Made by a program: the position numbers and the translations under genes. From Calonectria ilicicola (taxonomy: Eukaryota; Ascomycota; Sordariomycetes; Hypocreales; Nectriaceae): DNA of 64,000 nucleotides. The stretch is taken from assembly GCA_020809705.1 (NCBI GenBank), contig CP085827.1:5766001-5830000 (forward strand), in the 5' to 3' direction. Numbering within the stretch: the stretch's first letter is position 1; every line of letters starts with the position of its first letter. Under the pieces are notes generated by a model. The model saw nothing but the letters and a program-made list of their open reading frames with translations, made no database searches and was not told the origin of the DNA. Below are positions 10,774 to 20,821 of the stretch, in pieces.

Positions 10774-13700
10774 CTAACCCTCAGTGGTATCCATGGCATC
10801 CCCCTTGAGCTTTGCCTTGGCGGCCTGCACACGCTCTTCACGCCACTTCTCAATCTTCTCCTTTAGCTCCGTCTGCGGGATTGCATCATCTATCGACATG
10901 GGCTGACGAGTGAAGGGGTCCTTGGGGTCGCTGAGGAGGTGTTGTACGATGGTGGAGCGGTCAACAATGTGTTTACTGGGTAGCAGGACAGGGTCCTTCA
11001 TGAGATCACCCATAATGGGATCTTCGAACTCGGCAGGGATATCGCCAAGATCCAACTCAGCCTGGTCGAGTTCAAGCTTGGCATCGACAAACTTGGCCTT
11101 GAGCTTGTCCCAGCGGCCGATTTCTGTAGCGTCCTTTTGATGTTTCGAAGTAAGAATTCGAGAAACACGATCTAGGACCTCGGCCTTATAAGAACGTCCG
11201 TCGGCAGCGACGGCCTCAACAAAGATGGGAGATGAGCCAAGGTTAAGGTAGATGTCGACAATATCGGATATGAGCTGGATGGGACGGAAATGGTACTTGT
11301 CCTTGTTGGCAACGCTCAGCTCAGCAGCAGCCTTCTTGCCCGCCAGCGTCTCGAGATTATAATTCAACATGCTAGCCAGGCGAGACACAATCTCAGGCAT
11401 GGTGAATGCTTCGGCCATAGCCTCAGTGAACAACTTCATCATTTCGAGTGTCTCATTGGCAAGTTGCATGAATGAAGTAGCTTGGTTGGCAAGAGTCTGG
11501 TGCTCTTCTTCCTTCTTCTGTCGGTCCTCTGTAGAAAGAGATGGGTCTTCAAGTTGTCGTTCAAGTCCCCGAATCTTAGGGAATTTGCTAAGCGCCTCAT
11601 CCAAGACATAGGTGGCATCGTTCAACAACATGTTGACAAATTGAACAAAAAACTGTTTGTTCACCCTGATTGTTTGTTAGTGAGCTGCTCAAATTCGCCC
11701 GCTAGCAACAGGACTAAAACTTACTTGCTCTCCTGCGTCAATTGTCTCTTGTAGTGGTCATTCACCCAGACACACTTGATGACTTGAAAAATCTCGTATC
11801 GAATGTTGAACTTGTCATAAAAGGCCGAGTCGGCACCAGTCGACTCGCATTCGATGTAAAACTTCATCAGGGCGCGCAAAAGGTGATCATTGGCAAACTT
11901 GGACGTGATGAGCTGGTCACCCAGAACACCGCGCTTCAGATGCATGAAGGGCCACGTTGCAGAGAAAAGAAGTGATACCAAAGATGACTTCAAGTATGGG
12001 TTCTTGATGTACTCGGTTGAGCGGAGAAAAGTGATGCAAAGAGCAATCATCTCGTCGCCGACAGCGCTGGGTAGAATGTTGGCCAAGAACCTGTCCAAAT
12101 ATTAATAACTGTTAACCCTAACTCAACGCATGGAACTGACCTGAAGATAAATTTAAAGTTATCTACAATGTTCTGCAGACAGTACTCAGGCAAGCATGCA
12201 AAAGTATCCAATTTTTCCTGGGGTAGGGGAAGTCTGCGGCTGTTAGTTGATGTGGACAAGTGCTCCATGGGGGAGTTGCTCACTTGATTTCCTTAGATTC
12301 AAGGCCAGGCTTGTACTTGGATCGAGTCACGAGACGAAGCAGCCAGACGGCTACATATCTCATAAACCTTAATGAGGTGCTCTGCATTCGCTCGTCGAGG
12401 AGAACACCCTCAATGGCATACTTCATTCCAATGGTCTTCTCCAGAACCTTAGTGTGGCGCTTCAGTGTTTCCTCCAGCAGCCGCAGTTGGTGAGGGACAT
12501 TGGCCACCTTAGGTCGCTCTGCCTCCATAGCCTTGAGGTGCTTTTCCAGATACTTAATGTCTCGATCCAGGTTCTTGAGCTGCGAGTTGCATGCTTCGCT
12601 ACCGTAATGGTGGGCAGCCAGCGTCAAGAAAAAGGCCTCTGAGATGAAGTTGGGCTCGCCTGGTAACGTTTTGGAATAATACTCATCCGAGTACGCTTGG
12701 TCCGCGTTCAACTTGGTCTCATCCTTGATGTCTACCCGAGGGTTTTTACGGAAATAATCATCGTCAATCTTCTCAATCTTGCTAAAGTCATTGTCCATAA
12801 ATGGCTCGCAGAATCGGTCCAGCACTGTGGTCACGTTCACCATGAAGCCGTTAGAAGCGACCTCCCTAGGATCAACTTGAAGCGCTCTTCGCTTGTGGTT
12901 CTTGTTCATCACGGCGGCAAACCAGTCAAGAGTTAGGCTGCGGGTTTCTGGTCCAGCGCGAATGAAGGCATTAGAAATGGCAAACAAATCGTCCTGATGA
13001 GTTCGGAGAACCATGCGCAAAGCATCTTGTGAGTTGCGAATCCTAGCCTTATCCAGGGTTCGAGGACCGGGGAAGTAGCTTTTAATTACTTCAGATTGTA
13101 AAGGCGAAATGCGGAAAAAGGGTCCGAGAAGTGTGGCTTTCTCAATTTCCCAAGCCGCTCTGTCCGCGTTGAAAAAATCATCCTTTGCCAAGTTGGCAAT
13201 TAAAACAGGGAAGCGGATATAGGTTAGCATGGCCTACATGAGTCTGTCAGATATCATGAACGATTTGGTGGGGCAAGAACGACTTACCTGCATGTGTGGC
13301 TTGTAATCCTCGTCCATGGACAGCTGGCTCAACTTTCGACTGATCATAACCATGGCCTTATTGAAAATACCAGGGAATGCCTCGTCTTCGTCAAATCGCT
13401 TTATGGCCTCTTTGATGAAATCAAGGCAGATGCCTTCCTCGGCCTGCACACCCTTCAACAGATAGGGTGCGATAGTATCATGCGCAGGGTTCGGCTCGCG
13501 ACTACACAACTGTTAGGATACTTCGATATCCATTCATTGATACTCACCCATAGAGATCCGGCATGGTGAGAGCAAAAAGACAACTGCTCATGCAAAGGCG
13601 TTTCGCCTCTTCATGCACCTCAAACTTGGGGCCCTCGGTCCATCTCGCTACTGATGCTGCTTTGACAGCTCGTTTCCAGCAGGGTAGAAGGTATTGCATG

Positions 13701-14393
13701 AGTGGCTTGCTTCGAGGCCAGCTACCGAGCACCTCCATGAGGGCCTGGTCCAGGTTCTCAGTCGACAGCTTCAAGGGCGCCTCGGATTCGTTTAGCTCCT
13801 CGTTCAGGGTCGGAAGAAACATCAGTCGGCGGCCATGACCGTCAGTCATATTATGAGGATCCACACTGAGTTGGAAGATCTGGCATAGGACTCGATTGGC
13901 ATAGTCGACGTTGGACTCGGGCTGAGTGTTGGTCGGGCGTGGTGGTGGTCGGTCCGCTGAAACGGCATCGTCAATCTCAGAAGCCAGCCTCTTGCGGGAA
14001 ACACGAAAGCTACCTGTTGATCCGGATTGCTCCGATTTGCTGCTGTCATTGACACCCAGCTTGTTAAAGGGATTGGGACTGGAGCTGGAGCTCGCAGCCG
14101 GTGTCGATGGCTTGGGCCGCGATGGCTCAGCGGCGGGAGCAGGCTGGATCTTGGGGGTTGACGCGCGTGAGGGGTTCGACGACTCAGGTTCGGAAGCCTT
14201 GTTGTCTTCGGATTTGGAGGAAGCTGGCGTTGATGAGCCCAGCTTAGCTAGACGTCTTGCCCGGATCTAGATGGCGATCCCGTTAGCATGGGTGTGGGCT
14301 GCGATTTCGCATCAAAGGCCGGCTTGCCTGCTCCATCTTCTCTTTGTCTGGGGCATCGCCCCCGGTCCAGGAGGGCTGCTCGTTGGGGTCCAT
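10774..14393 (-). CDS. ufd2: Ubiquitin conjugation factor E4 (Ufd2, U-box)
   Basis: Seven exons on the minus strand: 14328-14393, 13548-14266, 13288-13501, 12284-13233, 12141-12233, 11725-12090 and 10774-11665, joined through introns of 46-61 nt. Together they give 3300 nt and 1099 aa, about the family length. The phases join without a break. The middle part is the long Ufd2P helical core, with QLSVDPHNMTDG, GVLLDERMQS and CLPEYCLQNIVDNFKFIFR. The C-terminal U-box is at about residues 1014-1088 (EFEDPIMGDLMKDPVLLPS, HIVDRSTIVQHLL, DPFTRQPM). The protein elongates ubiquitin chains on pre-ubiquitylated substrates with Cdc48 and acts in protein quality control. The N-terminus is a short helix (EQIRARRLAKLG) followed by a Ser/Pro-rich linker. 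Intron 1 (14267-14327) starts with GC rather than GT, in a CAG|GCAAGC context with a GCTAACG branch point. Confidence 0.95.
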
Positions 14394-15259
14394 TACTGCA
14401 GGTCTCCAGGTACAACGCGAAATGAAGAATGGGCAAGATGGGGGAATGAGATGGTGGGAGAAGAACAGGAGGGGGATGGAATCGCAAGGCTGACGTCGAA
14501 TGCGGGAGGGAGAGCGTGGAGCCTCACAGGTCGAGCCTAGTGGGTGCCGGGAAGCGTGCAAGTCAACAACAGTAGTGGGGGGGCTGCGGCGGTGCGGGGC
14601 GGTGAGGCTGCTGCGTTATAGCGGGCTGGCCCTGGCGCTGGAGCCTAGAGAGCAATGGTATGGTACTGTGCAACGGGACAAATGGAACACACAAGTCTGC
14701 CTTGAGGGAAATGGCACAGAGGTTACTGAGCAAGACGATTCCTCGCTGTCTTGCATCTTCCTGTTGAGATTGAGATGTAAACATCCAGAGGATTGCAGGG
14801 CCGACAAGAAAACTCCGCATCTATGCCTTGCTGCCCTACAAAGTCCGCCACGGGTGCTAGAAGTCCACGGACAGTCGGATTTCTAAGCGGGCATCCAGGC
14901 CGAGAGCGGCAATGTCTCGCCCCTGACATTCATCGCTGCACTTGGATATCAAACCGGACATCAGAGCATCACGCCCCATCTTTCACAACGAGTCAGTGCA
15001 TTAATTTGCCATGATATCTTCAGCGAGCGAGCTTGTAGAGTCTACTTCAGTTGTCATCTCAAACGTTACCATCTCGATTGAGAAATAAGTCACATGCGCA
15101 TCTCAATGCCATTGTAGAGATGCGCCGACCGCCCAAAACAATCAAATATCGTATATCATATATACACAAACATCTTCTCGTCTCTTCTCAAAGCCCATTA
15201 ACAAGGCCAAGGTATTCCCGTGGCCAAACAAAAACGCCAGACGCCTATGCATCAAACCT
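14394..15259. other. Intergenic region upstream of ufd2
   Basis: This is the promoter side of ufd2 and the 3' side of the RING gene. The frames here are short and without recognisable content. Confidence 0.6.
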
Positions 15260-16855
15260 TTACAGACGTGGAAGATCAGTCTCCTGACTACTTGATCGAC
15301 GGCGCTCCGGAGGCAAATGGCTGCCATCAACCGGGCCTTCCCGACGCATCGTAGACGACCCTGAATTGTTTGCCGCTCGGATACGGCCCTCTTCACGACT
15401 CCGGTTCAGTAACCAGTTCACATGCATTCTGATCATGTTTATGTTGTTCCGAAGCTCGGTGACTTCTTCGCGTATTGGCATAACTTGGTTCAGCGTCCAC
15501 ATGCTCTGTCGAGCTTCCAGGTGAGTTAAATTTTGATGGACCTCTTCAAAACCAGCATCCAGATCTTGCATAGTACGACTGTCACCCACGGTGGAATCGG
15601 TTCCTCCACGACGGCTCACGGTTGCCGTGACCTCGTTAATCCTTCTATTGGTCTCATCTTGACGAGCGTTAAGCTGTTGAATTTGTTGCCCAAGGTCATT
15701 ATACGACTGAATAAGTTCCCGTTGGGATCGAATAATCATGCCAGAGGGTGTATCTGGGTGAAAAGCACACGATACGGTGTGAGAATCCATCATACCGCGT
15801 ATTGACCTTGTGGGGCAACCAAATTCTTGATATGGGCAGGCAATGACAATACCATCGCAGTCCAGTTGTTGATGATTGTCCATCTGGCTTCGGCGGACTA
15901 ATTTCCAGCATCCCTCACACCGAGCTCTACTTTGCGGGCAACTGAGCAGATGCAGCTCGCTGTCGGTAGCTTCGATACCGGTCTGGCAACGAGTACAGTG
16001 AGTTTGGTGATGGGGGCAAGTTTCATCCGTTGGTTTGGTGCGTAGCCTCTTGTCGCAGTCGGTCCCTGGGCAAGTAAAGTCTCGAAATCGACATTCCGCC
16101 GTCACATGCGTCTCCACTACCTCGCGTCGCAATTCCTCCTTGCATCCCCTAGCATGAAATGGACACTTGACAAGTAGATTATTGAGTTGAGTGCGCACCA
16201 ATCGCGCGGCACTGAAGCAGTTTGGCCATAAAAGAGGGTCACGATCGATGGGGCACGCTGTCCCAGATGGACTCGAGTCGATGCTCTGGCGCAAACAGCG
16301 GTAACAGAAAGTGTGATCGCAGGGGGTGGTGACGGGATCGACGAGAGGGTCGTGGCAAATAGGACAGAGAAGGTTTACGTCGGGGTCAGTGACGTAGTTC
16401 AATGAATACATATCGAATATGCAATCACCGCCATATCGCTTCGGAATATCGAGAGACGAGGGGTGGGGCGGCAACATGGGTCCGGAACGACGTTCAGAGT
16501 TGGCATTGGGGATGAAAAGGCCGGGGGCTTGAACTGTCTGGGCTGTCGCAAAGGGTCTCAACAGAGGTATCTGTCGTGCTTGCTGAGCTGCTTGTGCTCC
16601 GCCGTATAAGGTATCGGGAGAAGGCGGCCGGACAAGACTCGTGATGAGGTCGGGTGTAGGGGACGTGCGGCGGAGACTTCGGCGGGCAATGCGACGGGCA
16701 GACACTGGACTCAGGTGGATGCTGTCGTCGCTGGATTCGGACGCAGACATCGCAATGGCGGCCGAGGGAGTGGCGGTCGGGGAAGTCGGGGACTGCGTCC
16801 GCGTTTGGAGATGCGACGGTGACCAAGCATCGTCGGGGGGTTCGTCAGTCGGCAT
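15260..16855 (-). CDS. RING finger / TRAF-type zinc finger protein
   Basis: A single-exon gene of 531 aa. Residues 1-150 are Ser/Pro/Thr-rich and likely disordered. A RING finger starts at Cys164 (CPICHDPLVDPVTTPCDHTF, then CYRCL and CPIDRDPLLWPN); the final ligand position is Asp instead of Cys, as in many TRAF-like RINGs. TRAF-type Cys/His fingers follow over about 215-360 (CPFHARGCKEELRREVVETH, CPGTDCDKRL, CEGCWKLVRRSQMDNH, CPYQEFGCPTRSIRGMMDSH). Next comes a Gln/Arg-rich probable coiled coil at about 385-490. A MATH/TRAF-C domain is absent, as is usual in fungal members. The probable role is an E3 ubiquitin ligase with coiled-coil oligomerisation; the substrate is unknown. The start at 16855 is the first ATG of the frame. 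Confidence 0.85.
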   Translation of the reverse strand: MPTDEPPDDAWSPSHLQTRTQSPTSPTATPSAAIAMSASESSDDSIHLSPVSARRIARRSLRRTSPTPDLITSLVRPPSPDTLYGGAQAAQQARQIPLLRPFATAQTVQAPGLFIPNANSERRSGPMLPPHPSSLDIPKRYGGDCIFDMYSLNYVTDPDVNLLCPICHDPLVDPVTTPCDHTFCYRCLRQSIDSSPSGTACPIDRDPLLWPNCFSAARLVRTQLNNLLVKCPFHARGCKEELRREVVETHVTAECRFRDFTCPGTDCDKRLRTKPTDETCPHHQTHCTRCQTGIEATDSELHLLSCPQSRARCEGCWKLVRRSQMDNHQQLDCDGIVIACPYQEFGCPTRSIRGMMDSHTVSCAFHPDTPSGMIIRSQRELIQSYNDLGQQIQQLNARQDETNRRINEVTATVSRRGGTDSTVGDSRTMQDLDAGFEEVHQNLTHLEARQSMWTLNQVMPIREEVTELRNNINMIRMHVNWLLNRSREEGRIRAANNSGSSTMRREGPVDGSHLPPERRRSSSQETDLPRL

Positions 16856-18312
16856 GATGGGGTTGAAGCGGTAGCTGTTGGCTGGTCGGTGGCGGATAAT
16901 GGCGCGAGGGCTGAAGCGCGAAGCCGAGGAGGGTCCTTTTCAAGGCTCCAGACGAGCCACCATATGGCGAAGGCGAGGATGTTGTGAGGGGCCGAGTTAA
17001 AGTTAGGGTTGTCGAATGGAACCAATGCGCGGCAGAGGAGCCATGATGGAGGGATGGGGAGGATGGGCACAATTGTATGGAGGTCCGGCCGGTGGAACAA
17101 TGGACGGATGGACCGATAAGATAGGTTCCTTGGCCCGTGCAAATGGCGGGGTACAGAGTGCTGTAGACAGAATAAGCGAGACACGATTCGCGCCCCAAAA
17201 CTGGAACACTCAGCACCGTTACAGCACCACCTCGCGCTGAGCAGCGGGTGCCGAGATTTGCCCCATCAGTTCCGAGGTGACGATGTTTTCAACTCGGCAC
17301 TGCCGGGTAAAAAATCAACCATCAGACCCGATCCTGTTGAGTTTTTTTCCTGGACAAAGGAAGAATCTTAACAATAAATGACCCGTTTGTTTCCACATGC
17401 GATGACCAGGTTCGCCCGATGTTTGAAAAAAATTTTTATTGGCGTTGCCCTATGCCTGAATGTTGCCATTTCCGAAAGACGCATCCAAGCTCCCACTGGT
17501 GAATTGAGGCTCTGTTGCCACTTCCGTCATTGCATCATCTCACAATTGTCAGCTCGAAACTCCGAGACAAAAGACAAGACGATTGTTTCTTAGCCCAGCA
17601 ATAGAGAGGAATATTATAAATTAAATTCATCATGTGCTCTTGGTAGCGTCATCGTCAAAGTTGCCTTTACGCAAAAAAACCCATCATATGGCCCGAATAA
17701 TTCCCTAGCCTTCACTTAGAAGCCCTTGATTTGATCAATAAGACAGTAAAGGCGAAACACGATTCCGAAACAAATGGCTCATCCGGCAACATGAGTACAG
17801 TAAATTAATATCCTTTTGCAGTCATCGAGCTAATTAGCTATAACAGCAATACAGGGTACAGTGGCTCCCGCGATACATATGTGTCGCAGTTATCAATGCA
17901 AGGGATGGCTGCGCACGGACCACGTATGTGGCATATTGTGGCTGGTGCGTCTACCCAGTGCAATTCCAGATATCGTCAGAGGATCGGACCGTAATGGATT
18001 GAACATTTATTCCACTCTTAACCCGATCGAGATTGTTCTCTATAGCCCCTGCATCCCATGTTTTGCATTCGCTTCCATTACTCTTCTCTTCCACGAGTTT
18101 GATGTAGTTTTGACGATTTGTAGTAAGACCTTGCTGCGGGTACTGCTATTGGTTGGTTTTTAATTTCAGCCGCACGAGGCCGCCAACCGCCTGACGGAGG
18201 ACTTTTCCTCTCCCAAACCGCCATCTTTCATCAAAAACATCGAACATTTTGCTCACGAGCGTTACCATTGCGTAGTTTCGGCCTTAAAACCAAAGCGATC
18301 CCAAGCAGCAAC
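16856..18312. other. Intergenic region between divergent RING and NB-ARC/TPR genes
   Basis: This 1.46-kb divergent promoter region becomes AT-rich after about 17300. I find no recognisable coding sequence or RNA gene. The short frames at 17378-17593 and 17861-18163 have no family features. Confidence 0.6.
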
Positions 18313-20821
18313 ATGGGGAGCACATCCGTTAACGGGCCCGTCAACGCTCATAATGTGGTTGCTGGCATTAATGTTTCTGGAGGAACCGCCATCTTCCAGA
18401 TGGCATCTCGTAGGCCTGTATAGACCCTGCTTTAATGGTATATCTCTAATGTTGCTCGTTTTACCATCTTAGAGCACCCGGAGCGCCCAGACACGCCACC
18501 GAACCCTTCATCCACGAGCATTCCTTTCAGCCGGAACCCACACTTTGTGCCACGTGGCGACCTCCTCGATAAAATTCACACAATATGTTCCAAACCGGCA
18601 GGACGTGCGGCACTTGTTGGACTTGGTGGAGTTGGGTATGGCGCAAGGATTGGGAGTAGAACGTTTCTATTGACACAATTGTAGAAAGTCACAACTTGCG
18701 ATCGAATATGCCCATCGATTAAAGAATGAAAATGCCACTAAGGAACGTCAAAGATGGGTATTCTGGATCCATGCTGGTACCATCGCACGAATCGAGGAAT
18801 CTTTCAAGATGATTGCGGATGCAATGAAAATTCCTACCCGATCCCAACCAAATGCCGATATAAAGGATTTAGTGTATCACTGGCTTAGCAATGAAACTAA
18901 AGGAGAATGGTTTATTATCCTCGACAGCGCAGACGACTTTGATATCTTGATGGGTGAAACTCGAGATACTGCGTGCAGGCATTCACTAGCATCGTATTTA
19001 CCGCAAAGTAACAATGGATCGATCCTCGTCACTACTCGGAATCGAGATTTGGCCTGCAGACTGACCGGACATCATCAATATATGATTGAAGTTGGGGTAA
19101 TGGCGGAAAGGAATGCTGTAAAGCTTCTGGAAAACACATTAGGGGAAGTTTCCAGTGCAACGGCAGCTAATCTTGCGCAAGCGCTCGAATATATACCGCT
19201 TGCCATCAGTCAAGCTGCAGCATATATACAAGCAAGATCCCCGCTAATTACAATAGATACATATTTGGCTGAATTTCAAGAGAGCTCGAAGAAAAGGATT
19301 AGACTTCTCGGCCATGATGCTGGGGATCTCCGACGTGCCGCAGGAGCATCGAATACAATCCTTACAACGTGGCAAATATCATTCACCTACATTAAGTCTA
19401 AGCGAAATTCTGCAGCAGATCTACTATCACTGATGAGCTTCTTTAACCGACAAGGAATACCAGAACAGCTCCTGAAGCTCTCAAGAGAAAGAAAGAATGA
19501 TAGACAAGAAAGAGAGACCGATGGTATGGCTTCGGAAGCTGGAGACTCAGATTCTGAAAGCGATTATGATGAGAATTATGAGTTTAGAGAGGATATAAAG
19601 ATGTTATCAGATTTTTCCCTGATCAGTGCGACCAAAGGGAACATGTTTGAGATGCATGGTCTCGTACAACTATCGGCAAGGATATGGCTAGAAGCGAATG
19701 ATCGGGAGATATATAAAGAGCAGTACGTGGTATTAATGGATGGATGGTTTCCAAGTGGGGAATATGATACATGGGATGCATGCAAGACACTCTTTCCGCA
19801 TGTGGAAGAAGCTATTAACTATCGGCCGAAAGATGATAATTTCAAAGAAATATGGGCAAATCTTTTGCAAAATGGTGGACGGTATGCACTATTGCAGGGA
19901 ATTTATAGAACTGCAGAAGAAATGCTTAAGAAGGCAAGAAAGGTGCGAGAAAGGAAGTTTGGGGCAGAAGATATGATAACTCTTGTCAGTACATCAAGTC
20001 TTGCATCAGCGTACAGGTACCAAGGCCGATGGGAGGAGGCAGAGAAGCTAGAGGTGCAAGTGATGGAGACAAGCAGGACCAAACTAGGAGTGGATCATCC
20101 GTCCACACTGATTAGCATAGCCAATCTTGCATCAACATATAGCAACCAAGGCCGATGGGAGGAGGCAGAGAAGCTATTTGTGCAAGTGATGGAGACTCGC
20201 AAGACCAAACTAGGAGTGGATCATCCGTCCACACTGACTAGCATGGCCAATCTTGCATCAACACTTAGGAACCAAGGCCGATGGGAGGAGGCAGAGAAGC
20301 TATTTGTGCAAGTGATGGAGACTCGCAAGACCAAACTAGGAGTGGATCATCCGTCCACACTGACTAGCATAGCCAATCTTGCATCAACATATAGCAACCA
20401 AGGCCGATGGGAGGAGGCAGAGAAGCTATTTGTGCAAGTGATGGAGACTCACAAGACCAAACTAGGAGTGGATCATCCTAACACACTGATTAGCATAGCC
20501 AATCTTGCATTAACATACAGCAACCAAGGCCGATGGGAGGAGGCAGAGAAGCTATTTGTGCAAGTGATGGAGACTCGCAAGACCAAACTAGGAGTGGATC
20601 ATCCGTCCACACTGACTAGCACAGCCAATCTTGCCTGGACTTGGAAAAGTCAAGGTCGACATGATGATGCCCTGGCCTTAATGCAGATGTGCGCTGAAGC
20701 CCAACAGCGTGTTCTTAAGACAAATCATCCTGCTACTCTCTCGGTTTTGTCTGCTTTACACAATTGGCGCGATCAAATCGACACGAGGAATAATAATGGG
20801 CCCGAAGGTTGTCAAAAATAG
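18313..20821 (+). CDS. NLR-type STAND protein: NB-ARC with C-terminal TPR (kinesin light chain-like) repeats
   Basis: Three exons, 18313-18409, 18473-18635 and 18685-20821, give 798 aa. Intron 2 (49 nt) falls inside the P-loop; the join restores LVGLGGVGKSQLAIEYA (residues about 80-96), which strongly supports both sites. Intron 1 has a weaker donor (GTAGGC). NB-ARC features follow: the Walker B-like WFIILDSADD near 160, the sensor ILVTTRNRD, the GLPL-like EYIPLAISQAAAYIQ, and the MHD-like EMHGLVQLSARIW near 408. From about residue 520 there are 42-residue TPR units (NQGRWEEAEKLFVQVMETRK, TKLGVDHPSTL) nearly identical in DNA. The N-terminus is only about 60 residues, Gly/Asn/Val-rich, with no enzymatic effector domain. 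Fungal NLRs of this kind act as nucleotide-driven immune or incompatibility switches; that role is inferred from the family. Confidence 0.9.
20020..20649 (+). repeat. Five tandem 126-bp units inside the NB-ARC/TPR gene
   Basis: The string ccaaggccgatgggaggagg recurs at 20020, 20146, 20272, 20398 and 20524, exactly 126 bp apart. Each unit encodes one 42-residue TPR. Units differ at only a few positions (for example agcaacc against aggaacc, and cgcaag against cacaag). The unit after about 20650 is diverged. Such high internal conservation marks recent duplication or gene conversion. Confidence 0.95.
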
